A DNA stretch of 64,000 nucleotides from Novosphingobium sp. HII-3. Lineage in GTDB: Bacteria; Pseudomonadota; Alphaproteobacteria; Sphingomonadales; Sphingomonadaceae. Every line of letters begins with the position of its first letter. Within the stretch, counting starts at the first letter, position 1. The translations under genes and the position numbers were made by a program. The DNA lies in the NCBI RefSeq assembly GCF_002916655.1, contig NZ_PPSM01000014.1:248001-312000 (forward strand), given 5' to 3'. A model generated the notes under the pieces. That model was not told the DNA's origin, made no database searches, and saw nothing but the letters and a program-made list of their open reading frames with translations. Below, piece after piece: positions 33,504 through 42,999 of the stretch.

Positions 33504-35363
33504 ATGTCCAGCGACGCCGATCTTTTCAGCGACGTGATGAAGGCGCGGATGCAGGGGCTGGCGACGCTCGTCGGGCCGCTCGTGCCGGCGGAAGGGTCTG
33601 CGGGGACAGAGATGTCGGCTCGGTGGACCGAAATCGCAGGGCGAATCCAGTCGCTCTGGACCGATTACCAGATCGAGCAGATCGGCAAGCTTGCCACGCA
33701 GCGCCCTCCGGCTTTCGCTGACCCCGTTGCGTGGATCGGCACGGCGGAGGCGCTGATGCGCCAGTTGCCGCTGACCGATCCGGAAATCCAGAACAGGCTC
33801 TGGAACGAAGGGGTGGCGCTTGCCAATGCCGTCTTCGGACAATACGGCCTCGGTCCTCGCAGTGCGGAGAAGCAGGACGAGCCGGCGCTGCCGCGAGAGG
33901 ACCGCCGCTTCACCGATCCCGAATGGCGCCGTCAGCCGTTCTTTGCCGTCCTGCACCAGCTTTACCTCCTGCTGAGCGAGCAGGTCACGGGGCTGGCCGA
34001 AGGGGTCGAAGGGCTGGATGAACAGCGCAAGGCGCAACTGGTCTTCTCCACCCGGGCGATGATGGATGCGCTCAGTCCCGCCAATTTCCCGCTCACGAAC
34101 CCCGTTGCGCTGGCCAAGGCGGTGGAAACCGGCGGCGAAAGCCTGGTGCGCGGCTTCGAGAACTTTCTGGCGGACATGCGGCGCGGGCAGCTGACGCATA
34201 CCCGATCGGATGCCTTCGTTCTGGGCGAAAACATCGCCGCGACGCCGGGCAGGGTGGTTTTCGAGACGCCCTTGTACCAGCTGATTCAGTATACGCCGAC
34301 GACGGAAAAGGTGCTGAAGACGCCGCTCCTGATCTTCCCGCCCTGGATCAACCGCTTCTACATCCTCGATCTCAACGCAAAGAAGAGCTTCGTGCGCTGG
34401 GCGGTCGACCAGGGGGTCACCGTCTTCATGGTCTCCTGGAAGTCCGCAGACGCGACGATGGCAAACCTTGTGTGGGACGATTACATCGCCGCGCAGATGG
34501 AAGCGGTGGACACCGTGCGGGAGCGGCTGAAAGTGCCGTCCGTGCATACCATCGGCTACTGCGTGGCGGGAACTACGCTGGCTGCGACGCTCGCCATCCT
34601 TGCGCGGAACGGCGAGGGCGAGAAGATTGCAAGCGCGACCTTCTTCACCGCGCAGATCGACTTCGAGGAAGCCGGCGATCTCAAGCATTTCATCGACGAC
34701 AAACAGATCGAGGCTCTCGGGCATCTGTCGCCGGAAGGCTATCTCGACGGCCGTTATCTCGCGGCGACCTTCAATCTTCTGCGCGGCAATGACCTCATCT
34801 GGAGCTATGTCGAAAAGAACTATCTGAAGGGGGAGGACTACCCCGCCTTCGACCTGCTCCACTGGAACGGAGACGTGACCAACCTGCCTGCGCGCTGGCA
34901 TCGGGACTACCTGCGTGATCTCTATCGCGACAACAGGCTTGCCGTGCCGGATGCGCTCGAAGCGTGCGGCACTCCGATCGATCTCCACCGCATCGCCACG
35001 CCGGTGTATATCCAGGCAGGGCGGGAGGACCACATCGCACCGCCCTGCAGCGTCTGGAAGCTGACGCGCTATGTCGCGGGACCATGGACCTTCGTCCTGG
35101 CGGGCTCCGGTCACATCGCCGGTGTCGTGAACCCGCCGTCCGCTGGCAAGTACCAGTATTGGACGAACGACCGTGCGCCCGCTTCGCTTGACGAATTCGT
35201 GCAGGGCGCAATCGAACATCCCGGCAGCTGGTGGCCGCACTGGATGGATTGGCTGCGCGAACGGGACACGGCGCAGGTTCCGGCCACCGGAAAGCGGCGT
35301 CCGGGTGGGCGTGGAGACAAGGTCCTCGAGCAAGCGCCCGGTCGGTACGTAGCGCTGCGCTGA
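33504..35363 (+). CDS. phaC: Class I poly(3-hydroxyalkanoate) synthase
   Basis: The product is 619 residues from the ATG at 33504, ten bases after AGGAGAG; a GTG at 33498 is equally possible. The lipase-like box is GYCVAG with the catalytic Cys, and the other catalytic residues are in AGREDHIAPPCSVW (Asp) and GSGHIAGVVNPP (His). The N-terminal domain contains NPVALAKAVETGGESLVRG, and then IFPPWINRFYILDLN. It polymerises hydroxyacyl-CoA to storage polyester on granule surfaces. A phasin gene follows 180 bases downstream, and a PHA depolymerase lies at 57-58 kb. Confidence 0.96.
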   Translation: MSSDADLFSDVMKARMQGLATLVGPLVPAEGSAGTEMSARWTEIAGRIQSLWTDYQIEQIGKLATQRPPAFADPVAWIGTAEALMRQLPLTDPEIQNRLWNEGVALANAVFGQYGLGPRSAEKQDEPALPREDRRFTDPEWRRQPFFAVLHQLYLLLSEQVTGLAEGVEGLDEQRKAQLVFSTRAMMDALSPANFPLTNPVALAKAVETGGESLVRGFENFLADMRRGQLTHTRSDAFVLGENIAATPGRVVFETPLYQLIQYTPTTEKVLKTPLLIFPPWINRFYILDLNAKKSFVRWAVDQGVTVFMVSWKSADATMANLVWDDYIAAQMEAVDTVRERLKVPSVHTIGYCVAGTTLAATLAILARNGEGEKIASATFFTAQIDFEEAGDLKHFIDDKQIEALGHLSPEGYLDGRYLAATFNLLRGNDLIWSYVEKNYLKGEDYPAFDLLHWNGDVTNLPARWHRDYLRDLYRDNRLAVPDALEACGTPIDLHRIATPVYIQAGREDHIAPPCSVWKLTRYVAGPWTFVLAGSGHIAGVVNPPSAGKYQYWTNDRAPASLDEFVQGAIEHPGSWWPHWMDWLRERDTAQVPATGKRRPGGRGDKVLEQAPGRYVALR

Positions 35364-35401
35364 GTCGCTCCGGCCTCGTGCGGAAGCGCTATCGCGCCGC
35401 A

Positions 35402-35465
35402 TTGTGCAGTGCAGCAATCGCCAATTGACTTCGCGCCTGCAAAAATCTATTTTGCAATGCAACAA
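35402..35465. promoter_or_regulatory. Paired TGC-rich boxes upstream of the phasin gene
   Basis: TTGTGCAGTGCAGCAA (35402-35417) and TTTTGCAATGCAACAA (35450-35465) match at 13 of 16 positions and start 48 bases apart, about 80-140 bases before the phasin start. PhaR, the PHA-responsive repressor of phasin genes in several alphaproteobacteria, binds TGC-rich sites, so these are candidate PhaR operators. No phaR gene is in the window. Confidence 0.5.
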
Positions 35466-35542
35466 GGCGGTTCGCGAATCGTTTTGACTGGCATGGGTGC
35501 GCTACGCAGCACCTGACGTTTTCAACGAGGCTGGATCATCCA

Positions 35543-36418
35543 ATGGCCGACAATGAAGACCCAAAGAACGCTCGCTCTCCCGTACCGGCCGAGATGCGCG
35601 AACTTCGTGCCGCACCCAAGGCTTCGGTACGCCCCCCGAGGGCGGCTGCGAAGCCGGAGGAGACTCTGCCCGGCCTGCCGGTCGGCAAGGTCCAGTCAGA
35701 TGAGTCACAGGCCGGCAAGGTCGTGAAACCGGCTGGTCCTTCGGGTGACGTCATGCCGGATCTGGAGCAGGTAGCGGCTGCGGTGGCCTCCGTGCCTCTG
35801 GCGGCAAGCGTGCTCCAGGTCGCGTCCGGAGAGGCTCTTTCGAAGGACGAAAAGGAGGAGGCTGCGGAAGCTGCTCCGCCCGCCGCCCCTGCCGGGGGCA
35901 AGCCGACGATGCATGCGGCCGCTCCGAACCCGCCAGTCCGCAAGGGACTGTTTTCGAATTTCATGCTCGAGGAAACGACAATGGACATGAGCGCAAACTT
36001 CAGCGGCTTCCAGGAAGCCATCACCGAAGCGCAGGCGAAGGCCAAGGCTGCTTTCGACAAGAGCACGAGCGTGCTTGGCGAAGTCAGCGACTTTGCCAAG
36101 GGCAATGTCGAAGCCGCTGTCGAATCGGGCAAGATCTTCGCGGAAGGCGTTCAGGGCCTCGGTACGGAGTTCGTGAGCGAGAGCCGTGCTGCCTTCGAGG
36201 TGATGACGGGCGACATCAAGGAGCTTGCCGCTGTTAAGTCCCCCACGGACTTCTTCAAACTGCAGAGCGATCTCGTCCGCAAGAACTTCGACACGGCCGT
36301 GGCCTACAGTTCGAAGAACAGCGAGGCCATGCTCAAGCTGTTCAGCGACGCCTTCGCCCCCCTTTCCGGCCGCATGAGCATCGCGGTTGAAAAGGCGCGG
36401 TCCGCGTCGACCTTCTGA
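35543..36418 (+). CDS. Phasin family protein with long disordered N-terminus
   Basis: The product is 291 residues. The C-terminal half from about residue 145 (MDMSANFSGFQEAITEAQAKAKAAFDKSTSVLGEVSDFAKGN...) is a helical phasin_2 domain that coats PHA granules. The N-terminal 145 residues are rich in Pro, Ala, Lys and Glu with no fold visible, recalling the PhaF-like low-complexity tails that can bind DNA. Here the basic character is mixed with acidic stretches. An internal ATG near 35981 would give a normal-length phasin alone. It lies downstream of phaC, with TGC-rich candidate operators before it and a very strong hairpin after it. Confidence 0.88.
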   Translation: MADNEDPKNARSPVPAEMRELRAAPKASVRPPRAAAKPEETLPGLPVGKVQSDESQAGKVVKPAGPSGDVMPDLEQVAAAVASVPLAASVLQVASGEALSKDEKEEAAEAAPPAAPAGGKPTMHAAAPNPPVRKGLFSNFMLEETTMDMSANFSGFQEAITEAQAKAKAAFDKSTSVLGEVSDFAKGNVEAAVESGKIFAEGVQGLGTEFVSESRAAFEVMTGDIKELAAVKSPTDFFKLQSDLVRKNFDTAVAYSSKNSEAMLKLFSDAFAPLSGRMSIAVEKARSASTF

Positions 36419-36430
36419 TTTTCCGGATGA

Positions 36431-36467
36431 ACACCCCGGCCGGTGAGCACCTCACCGGCCGGGGTGT
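36431..36467 (+). terminator. 17-pair perfect hairpin after the phasin gene
   Basis: ACACCCCGGCCGGTGAG (36431-36447) is the exact reverse complement of 36451-36467, with loop CAC, 12 bases after the phasin stop. It lacks a T-run, so it may act as a transcript-stabilising stem or a Rho-assisted end rather than a classical intrinsic terminator. Confidence 0.65.
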
Positions 36468-36487
36468 ACCATCCAACGAGAATATGA

Positions 36488-36518
36488 ACCGACGCATCTT
36501 GTTATCAGGTGCGTCGGT
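36488..36518 (+). promoter_or_regulatory. Hairpin immediately upstream of clpS
   Basis: ACCGACGCA (36488-36496) pairs exactly with TGCGTCGGT (36510-36518) around a 13-base loop, ending about 17 bases before the preferred clpS ATG. The GTG alternative start at 36509 would lie inside the right arm. It could be an operator or a translation-affecting stem. Confidence 0.4.
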
Positions 36519-36535
36519 ACGATATTCTGGGCACC

Positions 36536-36934
36536 ATGATTCCCCCGATCGCTGATTCCGACACGACCCCACTCCTGCACGCGCTCATTCGCGCGGCAGA
36601 GGCGAGCGACGGCGATTCCGATCAGGGCACGGGCGACGATCATCAGATCGGCATTGCGACTAAGACCCGTGCCAAACCCAAGAAGCCGAGCCAGTTCAAG
36701 GTGCTCATGCTGAATGACGACTACACCCCGATGGAGTTCGTCGTCCTCGTGCTGAAGCGCTTCTTCCACATGGATCTGGAGCAGGCGACGCGGGTCATGC
36801 TGCACGTCCACCAGAAGGGCGTCGGCGTATGCGGCATCTTCCCTTACGAGATCGCGGAAACGAAGGTGAACCAGGTGATGGACTTCGCACGGCAGAACCA
36901 GCACCCCCTTCAATGCACCCTCGAAAAGGCCTGA
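36536..36934 (+). CDS. clpS: ATP-dependent Clp protease adaptor ClpS
   Basis: I prefer the ATG at 36536 (132 residues) over the GTG at 36509, which lies in a hairpin without a ribosome site. The ClpS core is [27 protein letters not shown] with the N-end-rule binding Asn-Asp-Asp, followed by [24 protein letters not shown]. ClpS delivers N-degron proteins to ClpAP. An acidic disordered N-terminal tail of about 50 residues precedes the core. clpA is not in the window. Confidence 0.93.
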   Translation: MIPPIADSDTTPLLHALIRAAEASDGDSDQGTGDDHQIGIATKTRAKPKKPSQFKVLMLNDDYTPMEFVVLVLKRFFHMDLEQATRVMLHVHQKGVGVCGIFPYEIAETKVNQVMDFARQNQHPLQCTLEKA

Positions 36935-37122
36935 AAGCCCTCTGCGCGTGAGCCGATCGGCCGCCGCGATTTTTCCCCCAAGGCTGAAACCTTCCCACTT
37001 CCTTCACGTTGAACCGCTCACCGGACGTGCGCCGCATCGTGGTGCGACGTGCGACAAATCGCTTTGCCCTCCCGGCGCAAGCCGTTAAGGGCGGGGGAGA
37101 ACGGTTGAGTGACGACGCCTAA

Positions 37123-38349
37123 GTGAAGTTCATCAGCGCCCTGGACCGCTACATCTTTCGCCTCGTGCTGATGCCGATGCTGGGCATATTCCTGCTGGCT
37201 GCATCGCTCCTCGTGCTCGACAAGATGCTGCGCCTTTTCGATTTCGTTGCGACGGAAGGCGGGCCGGTGGGCGTCGTCTTCAAGATGCTTGCGAACATGC
37301 TGCCTGAGTATGCCAGCCTGGCCATTCCGCTGGGGCTGATGCTCGGCATCCTGCTGGCCTTCCGCAAACTGGCGACGAGCAGCGAACTCGACGTCATGCG
37401 GGCGGTGGGGCTCAGCTACACCCGCATGCTGCGTGTGCCTTACATCATCACCTTCGTCCTGGTGGTCTGCAACTTCGCGATCGTCGGCTATCTGCAGCCG
37501 CTTGCCCGGTACTACTACGAAGAGCTCAACTACGAACTGAAGTCCGGTGCCCTGGGCGCTTCCATCAAGGTGGGCGAGTTCACGGCGCTGAAGGACCGTA
37601 TTGCCCTTCGGATTGACGAAAGTCAGGATGACGGCCGCAAGCTGATGGGCATCTTCGCCCGTCTCGCGAACGACAAGGGGCAGGTGCTCTCGATCTCGGC
37701 ACGCGAAGGTCGGTTCCTGGCGTTGAAGGACAATCCGGATACCATCATCTTCCGGCTGGAGAAGGGGCAGATCATCCAGGATCAGCCCGGCTCGCCTTCG
37801 CGCGTGCTCACCTTCACCCGCCATGATCTGCCCATCGAACTCCCCGCGATCGAGAAGTTCCGCGAGCGGGGAGGCCAGGAGCGCGAGTACCTGCTGCCCG
37901 AACTGCTCAAGCTGGGCTGGAACAAGGACGCGCCAACCGCGGAACGCGCGTCGAGCCAGGCCAACTTCAACTACCGTATGGTCGAGGTCGTAATGATGCT
38001 GCTGCTGCCGCTGCTTGGCGTGGCGCTTGCCATCCCGCCCAAGAGGTCGACGTCGGCGCTGGGGCTGTTCGTGTCCATCGTGATGGTTGTCGCCTACCAC
38101 AAGGTGAACCAGTACGCGAACGACGTCGCCTCGCTCGGTCGGATCAACCCCATCCTCGGCCTTTGGGGCCCTTTCTTCGTGTTCGGCGCGATCATCCTGT
38201 GGATGTACTGGAGGGTGGCCTACGTTCCGGGCGGGCAGGCGATCGGGTGGCTGGAAACCGCTTCGGACAAGATCGTGAAGCGGATCAAGTCGCTGCTGCG
38301 CCGCAACCGGCGCGGACCGATCCTGCCGACGCCTGCGGACCAGACCTGA
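37123..38349 (+). CDS. lptF: LPS export ABC transporter permease LptF
   Basis: The product is 408 residues from a GTG at 37123 (KFISALDRYIFRLVLMPMLGIFLLAASLLVLDKMLRL), the YjgP family. Six membrane segments, three at each end, flank a large periplasmic beta-jellyroll domain. It forms the LptB2FG transporter that extracts LPS from the inner membrane. lptG starts two bases after the lptF stop. Confidence 0.95.
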   Translation: MKFISALDRYIFRLVLMPMLGIFLLAASLLVLDKMLRLFDFVATEGGPVGVVFKMLANMLPEYASLAIPLGLMLGILLAFRKLATSSELDVMRAVGLSYTRMLRVPYIITFVLVVCNFAIVGYLQPLARYYYEELNYELKSGALGASIKVGEFTALKDRIALRIDESQDDGRKLMGIFARLANDKGQVLSISAREGRFLALKDNPDTIIFRLEKGQIIQDQPGSPSRVLTFTRHDLPIELPAIEKFRERGGQEREYLLPELLKLGWNKDAPTAERASSQANFNYRMVEVVMMLLLPLLGVALAIPPKRSTSALGLFVSIVMVVAYHKVNQYANDVASLGRINPILGLWGPFFVFGAIILWMYWRVAYVPGGQAIGWLETASDKIVKRIKSLLRRNRRGPILPTPADQT

Positions 38350-38350
38350 G

Positions 38351-39448
38351 ATGAACCTAGAATTCTTTCCCTCCCGCACTTTGACGCTTTATCTGGCGCG
38401 CCTCTTCGTGATTCGCATCTTTGCGGTGCTGATCATGCTTGTGCTGGTGCTTCAGGTCCTCGATCTTCTCGGAGAGAGCGGGGATATCCTGGCCTATCCG
38501 GGCAACGGGCAGATGCAACTCCTACAATACGTCAGTTTGCGCGTGCCGCAGCTCGTGGCGCGGTTCCTGCCCTATTCCGTGCTTCTGGCGACGATCATCA
38601 CGCTGGCGACACTGAACCAGAACAGCGAAGTGATCTCGATGAAGGCTGCGGGCCTCTCCGCGCATCAGGTGCTTGCTCCGCTGATCCTGACGGCGCTGAT
38701 CATCTCGGCGTTGAGCTTCGCCTTCAATGAGCGCGTGGTCACGCGAGCCGCCCGTACGCTGAGCGCGTGGGAGGCGGTGGATTACGGACCCATTCCAAGG
38801 AACGCGAGTCCGAAGGCGAACCTCTATCTCGCGGACGGGCGGGATCTCCTGCTGGCGCAGTCTCTGTCCGGCGAAGGCAGTTCGATGACCCTGCACGGCG
38901 TCACCTATTATCGCCGCGATGCCGAGGACATGATCGTCGAGCAGATGCGCGCCGCGACGGCGACGTTCGCCGATCCGGGTTGGAAGCTGCACCAGCCTAC
39001 CCGTTTCGACGTCGCAACGACCACCACGACCACGGCACCATCGGCAACCGTGGCGCCGGGCATCACGCCGGCCAAGATCTTCCTGTCGAAGGTCGATCCG
39101 GACGCGGAAGACCTTTTCACGCTTTCGCATTCGATCGAGGCGGTGGAGGGCGCTGGGCGCCGCACCAGCGAACTTGAGGCCGCCTGGTGGCACAAGCTGT
39201 CCGGCCCGCTGTCCTCTGCGCTCATGCCCCTGCTCGGCGCAGTTGCGGCCTTTGGTCTCGCGCGTTCCGGCGCGCTCCTCATTCGCGCCGTAATCGGGAT
39301 GGCCTTGGGCTTCGCCTACTTCGTCTTCGACAATGCGGCGCTTGCCATGGGCAACTTCGGCGGATATCCGCCGTTTCTTGCCGCTTGGGCACCCTTCGTG
39401 CTTTTCGCGTTCATCGGTGAGACGGTCCTGATACGGACCGAGGAGTAA
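38351..39448 (+). CDS. lptG: LPS export ABC transporter permease LptG
   Basis: The product is 365 residues, a YjgQ family permease with N-terminal TLTLYLARLFVIRIFAVLIMLVLVLQVLDLLGE and the same three-plus-three membrane topology as LptF. A Thr/Ala-rich loop (ATTTTTTAPSATVAP) interrupts the periplasmic domain near 225-240. It pairs with LptF in the LptB2FG complex. It is convergent with the fatty acid desaturase gene, the stops eight bases apart. Confidence 0.95.
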   Translation: MNLEFFPSRTLTLYLARLFVIRIFAVLIMLVLVLQVLDLLGESGDILAYPGNGQMQLLQYVSLRVPQLVARFLPYSVLLATIITLATLNQNSEVISMKAAGLSAHQVLAPLILTALIISALSFAFNERVVTRAARTLSAWEAVDYGPIPRNASPKANLYLADGRDLLLAQSLSGEGSSMTLHGVTYYRRDAEDMIVEQMRAATATFADPGWKLHQPTRFDVATTTTTTAPSATVAPGITPAKIFLSKVDPDAEDLFTLSHSIEAVEGAGRRTSELEAAWWHKLSGPLSSALMPLLGAVAAFGLARSGALLIRAVIGMALGFAYFVFDNAALAMGNFGGYPPFLAAWAPFVLFAFIGETVLIRTEE

Positions 39449-39455
39449 CGCTCCC

Positions 39456-40559
39456 TCAGCGCCTGCGCCCGGCGGTCATGGTGCTGCGCGCCAGCCGGGC
39501 GAGGAGCGGAGCAAGCCCGGAGTAGCTGGCCCTGCCATACGTGGAGCCGGGGGCGAGATGCCCCATCAGGCGGCGGTGAGCCTCGGCAAGGGAGTGATAG
39601 GGCATCGAGGGAAGGAGATGGTGCAGGGCGTGGTAGCGCAGCCCCACAGGTGCCCACATCGCGGCGACGAAGCCCGGCGGCGGCACGTTCACCGAATCGA
39701 GGTACTGCGCCGTGACCGTCATCGCCTCGCCGTCATTCTCCCACAGGTGTGCCACCAGCGTGCGGACCTGGTTGAGCAAGGCGGTGAGCGCAACCACGCC
39801 CAGGGCGATGGCAAGCGGGCGCCAGCCCCAGGCAAAGCTGGCGGCAAGAATGCCGATGGCCCAGGCCGAGCAGCCCAGTTCCTGCCAGAACACCATGCGG
39901 GCAAAATCCCCTTCCGGCTTGCGGCGGCGGTACTGCGGATTGATCGCCAGGGCCGAGGCGCGTTCCCACACCAGCGTGCGCAGGGGCGGAATGAGAAGGC
40001 CGAGCGGCACGAGGATCGCGGAACGGATCAGCAGCGCCGGCGGCAGCAGTATCGCGGTCAGGGCGAAGACGGGCAGGCTCCACGGCTTCATCAGCGCCAG
40101 CGGCAGGTATTCGGGATCCTCGATTGTGCCGTAGCGCGTGCGTGCGTGGTGCTGGGTGTGGACCCCTTCGTACATGAAGGAGGGAATCAGCATCGGAATG
40201 CCCACCAGCAGGTTCCAGCCGAAGCGGAAGCCGGGAAGGGCATCCTTGTGCATGTGAGTCAGCTCGTGAATGAACAGCAGCGCCCGGTAGAGCGCGAGCG
40301 ACGAGACCACGCCCAGCAACACGGCCGCAGCCGTGTTGTCGACCAGAATGGCGGCTGCCAGCGCCGCATAGCCGAGCAGCGCGCTTGCGATCATGTCCGG
40401 CCAGTAAATGCCGGGACGGGCCACGGCGATGTCGCGCGTCAGCTCGACGGCTGCGCGCAGCATCGCCTTGTCGTCCGGTATCTGGGAATGCCACGTCGAC
40501 CCCTGCGCCGAGTCGCGCAGCAGGGCAGTGGGCAGTTCGATCGTCTTATGGGCATTCAT
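39456..40559 (-). CDS. Membrane fatty acid desaturase family protein
   Basis: The product is 367 residues from the ATG at 40559 (MNAHKTIELPTALLRD). The histidine boxes of a membrane di-iron desaturase or hydroxylase are present: HELTHMH, HTQHH and, near the C-terminus, HALHHLLP. Four or more hydrophobic segments alternate with them. The substrate may be a fatty acyl lipid or a carotenoid-type molecule; the sequence does not decide this. It is divergent from the GNAT-like gene, about 145 bases apart. Confidence 0.85.
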   Translation of the reverse strand: MNAHKTIELPTALLRDSAQGSTWHSQIPDDKAMLRAAVELTRDIAVARPGIYWPDMIASALLGYAALAAAILVDNTAAAVLLGVVSSLALYRALLFIHELTHMHKDALPGFRFGWNLLVGIPMLIPSFMYEGVHTQHHARTRYGTIEDPEYLPLALMKPWSLPVFALTAILLPPALLIRSAILVPLGLLIPPLRTLVWERASALAINPQYRRRKPEGDFARMVFWQELGCSAWAIGILAASFAWGWRPLAIALGVVALTALLNQVRTLVAHLWENDGEAMTVTAQYLDSVNVPPPGFVAAMWAPVGLRYHALHHLLPSMPYHSLAEAHRRLMGHLAPGSTYGRASYSGLAPLLARLARSTMTAGRRR

Positions 40560-40705
40560 CTTACGAGATTTCCAAAGTGTTTCCGGGCATAAGCCCGCGC
40601 GACGAGCGGCTCCACCACGAGTCGCCACCGGGTCCGGCTTGACAACGGACCGCCAGCGGCAGCACGTCGCGCTTCATCGTCCTACGCCAGAACAAAGGCA
40701 GCATC

Positions 40706-41866
40706 GTGGCCGAACTAGTCATCACTCCCGTCTCCAGCAAGGCCGACATCGCCGCTTTTGTCGATCTCGCTTATCGCCTCAATGCGTCAGATCAAAACTG
40801 GGTACCGAATCTTCGCTCAGAGGAGCTGGCGAAGTTCACCCCCAGCAAAAACCCGTTCTTCGACCATGCCCGGGTCCAGATGTACCTGGCGCGGCGGGGG
40901 GACCGGGTGGTCGGTCGTATTTCGGCTCACATCGATGAACTGGCGCTGAAACAGCCGCCGGAGCAGGGGATGGGGCCGGGTACCGGCAACTGGGGCGCGA
41001 TCGAGGCCGAAGACGAGGAAACGGCGCGCGCGCTGATCGCGACGGCGGAAGAGTGGCTGCGCAGTCAGGGCATGACGCGCGCTCTTGGGCCAATGAACCT
41101 TTCGGTCTGGGAAGAGCCGGGCATTCAGGTCCTGGGTCACGACCATGCGCCGATGGTCATGATGGCCCATCACAACGCGGCCTATCAGGGCTGGATCGAA
41201 CGCGCGGGTTACAGCCGCGTGAAAATCCTTTCGACCTACGAACTCGACGTTACCAAGTCCTTCCCGCCCCTGATCCAGCGGATCGTCGCGTCAGGGGAGA
41301 AGAACGCGAAGATCGTGGTGCGGGGCGCGGACCTCAAGCATTTCAAGCGCGATGCCGCCATTATCTGCGACATCCTCAATGACGCCTGGGCTGACAACTG
41401 GGGCTTCGTTCCCTTCACTGACAAGGAGATCGAGCACATCGGCAAGGCGCTCAAGCCGCTGGTGCATCCCGAACTCATCCTGATCGCCGAGTACGAGGGC
41501 GAGCCTGTTGCCTTCATGATGACGCTGCCGGACCTGAACGGCGTCCAGATGCGGGTGAACAGGCGGAACGGGAAACCCTCGCTCCTTGGTCTTCTCAAGC
41601 TGCTGCTGTGGCTGCGCAAGCCGAAGAGGGCGGACATGCGGGTGCCTCTGATGGGCGTTCGCAAGAAGCTGCAGTCCTCACGTCTGGCAAGCCAGCTCGC
41701 CTTCATGATGATCGAGTATATCCGCCGCGCGGCGGTCGCCAAGTTCGGCGCGAGCCGGGGGGAGATCGGCTGGATTCTGGAGGACAACCAGGGCATGGTG
41801 GCCATCGCGGACGCCATCCAGAGCCGCGTGAACCGCGAATACGCGATTTACGACAAGGCGCTCTGA
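40706..41866 (+). CDS. GNAT-like N-acetyltransferase family protein
   Basis: The product is 386 residues from a GTG at 40706. The N-terminal half has acetyltransferase-like features (RGDRVVGRISAHIDEL, WGAIEAEDEETARALIATAEEWLRSQGMTRALGPMN), and the C-terminal part repeats a GNAT-like strand-helix pattern (LILIAEYEGEPVAFMMTLPDLN). The family is widespread in proteobacteria as YghO-type proteins of unknown substrate. A link with lipid metabolism is suggested only by the neighbouring desaturase. Confidence 0.75.
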   Translation: MAELVITPVSSKADIAAFVDLAYRLNASDQNWVPNLRSEELAKFTPSKNPFFDHARVQMYLARRGDRVVGRISAHIDELALKQPPEQGMGPGTGNWGAIEAEDEETARALIATAEEWLRSQGMTRALGPMNLSVWEEPGIQVLGHDHAPMVMMAHHNAAYQGWIERAGYSRVKILSTYELDVTKSFPPLIQRIVASGEKNAKIVVRGADLKHFKRDAAIICDILNDAWADNWGFVPFTDKEIEHIGKALKPLVHPELILIAEYEGEPVAFMMTLPDLNGVQMRVNRRNGKPSLLGLLKLLLWLRKPKRADMRVPLMGVRKKLQSSRLASQLAFMMIEYIRRAAVAKFGASRGEIGWILEDNQGMVAIADAIQSRVNREYAIYDKAL

Positions 41867-41900
41867 CAGCTGCAAGGGCGGGCCGCCCCGGCGGCCTGCC

Positions 41901-42212
41901 TTATTGTGCGGGCGGTGGAGGGATGTCGATGACGGGCGGCGCCTCCTCGACAGGGCCGCTGTCGTCCTCATCTTCGACGACGGCAGTGGCGGACACCCGC
42001 GGACCGCCGACTTCCGGTATGCCAAGGCCGCCGTCCGGATCTGACAGCGACGGCTGGGAACGAACGGTGTCATAGGGGAGCATGTCGTCGCTGACCGAAC
42101 GCGGCAGCAGTTCGCCGCCCGCCGCCGCCTTGGGTTGGTCATCCTTCTTGCAGGCGGTCGCGCCGAGGGCGCAGAGCGCAAGCGGCAGGATCAGGCGGTA
42201 TGCCGTCTTCAT
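41901..42212 (-). CDS. Small putative lipoprotein (103 aa)
   Basis: The start is the ATG at 42212, which overlaps the lipB stop by four bases. A signal peptide ([21 protein letters not shown]) ends in a lipobox with Cys at 21. The mature part is acidic and Pro-rich ([21 protein letters not shown]) with no fold visible. It appears to be translated with lipB. I recognise no family. Confidence 0.7.
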   Translation of the reverse strand: MKTAYRLILPLALCALGATACKKDDQPKAAAGGELLPRSVSDDMLPYDTVRSQPSLSDPDGGLGIPEVGGPRVSATAVVEDEDDSGPVEEAPPVIDIPPPPAQ

Positions 42213-42916
42213 GCGTCCTCCTCCGGAGACGTTGTGGGCGGGCAGGGGCTTTCCAGAGAGGCAAGGAACGCGGGCGCGCGCGCCACGAGGGCCGCGTCCC
42301 ACGCCGCGAAATCCACATCCTTGCCAAGGCGCGAGAGGCTGGTGACGCCGAACTCCTCGATGCCGCAGGGAACGATGCCTGTGAAATGCGCCAGATCGGG
42401 TTTCACGTTCACGGCAAAGCCGTGCATCGTCACCCACTTGCGGATGCGCACGCCGATGGCGCCGACCTTTGCCTCGCTTCCGTCGATATCCCTGGTCCAG
42501 ATGCCGATGCGGCCCTCCGCACGGAACCCTTCCACGCCGAAGTCGCGGAGCGTCTCGATCACCCAGCCTTCAAGGCCGTGCACGAAACCACGGGCATCGC
42601 GCGCGCGCTTCTTGAGGTCGAGCAGGACGTAGCCCACGCGCTGGCCCGGCCCGTGATAAGTGTACCGACCGCCGCGCCCGGCCTCGACAACTTCGAAGCG
42701 GGGGTCGAGAAGTTCGTCGAGGACGGCGCTGGTGCCTGCGGTATAGACCGGAGGGTGTTCGAGCAGCCAGATCAGTTCGCGCGCTTCACCGGCGGCGATG
42801 GCCGCGTTGCGCAGCGTCATCTCTTCCAGAGCCTGCCGGTACGGCACCGGCTGGGTGGAGATGCGCAGTTCGATATCACCCGCCAATTCATCGGGAAGCG
42901 TGGAGGGAACACTCAT
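42209..42916 (-). CDS. lipB: Lipoyl(octanoyl) transferase
   Basis: The product is 235 residues from the ATG at 42916. LipB motifs: [36 protein letters not shown] (substrate His and Gly loop), [22 protein letters not shown] with the active-site Lys, and [17 protein letters not shown] with the catalytic Cys. It transfers octanoate from acyl carrier protein to lipoyl domains of 2-oxoacid dehydrogenases. It is followed, with a four-base overlap, by a small lipoprotein gene. Confidence 0.95.
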   Translation of the reverse strand: MSVPSTLPDELAGDIELRISTQPVPYRQALEEMTLRNAAIAAGEARELIWLLEHPPVYTAGTSAVLDELLDPRFEVVEAGRGGRYTYHGPGQRVGYVLLDLKKRARDARGFVHGLEGWVIETLRDFGVEGFRAEGRIGIWTRDIDGSEAKVGAIGVRIRKWVTMHGFAVNVKPDLAHFTGIVPCGIEEFGVTSLSRLGKDVDFAAWDAALVARAPAFLASLESPCPPTTSPEEDA

Positions 42917-42999
42917 GGCGCGTTGCGTGGCGTCATTCCCTGCGGTTATCAAGTGTATTCGAGACCGCCGGCTCATTCCGGCGGTATCAGGAGCAGGTG

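Noticed and set aside
33255-35465. 736-residue minus-strand open frame
   Set aside because: It lies opposite phaC, whose product is unmistakable; high GC leaves the opposite strand open. The product resembles no family.
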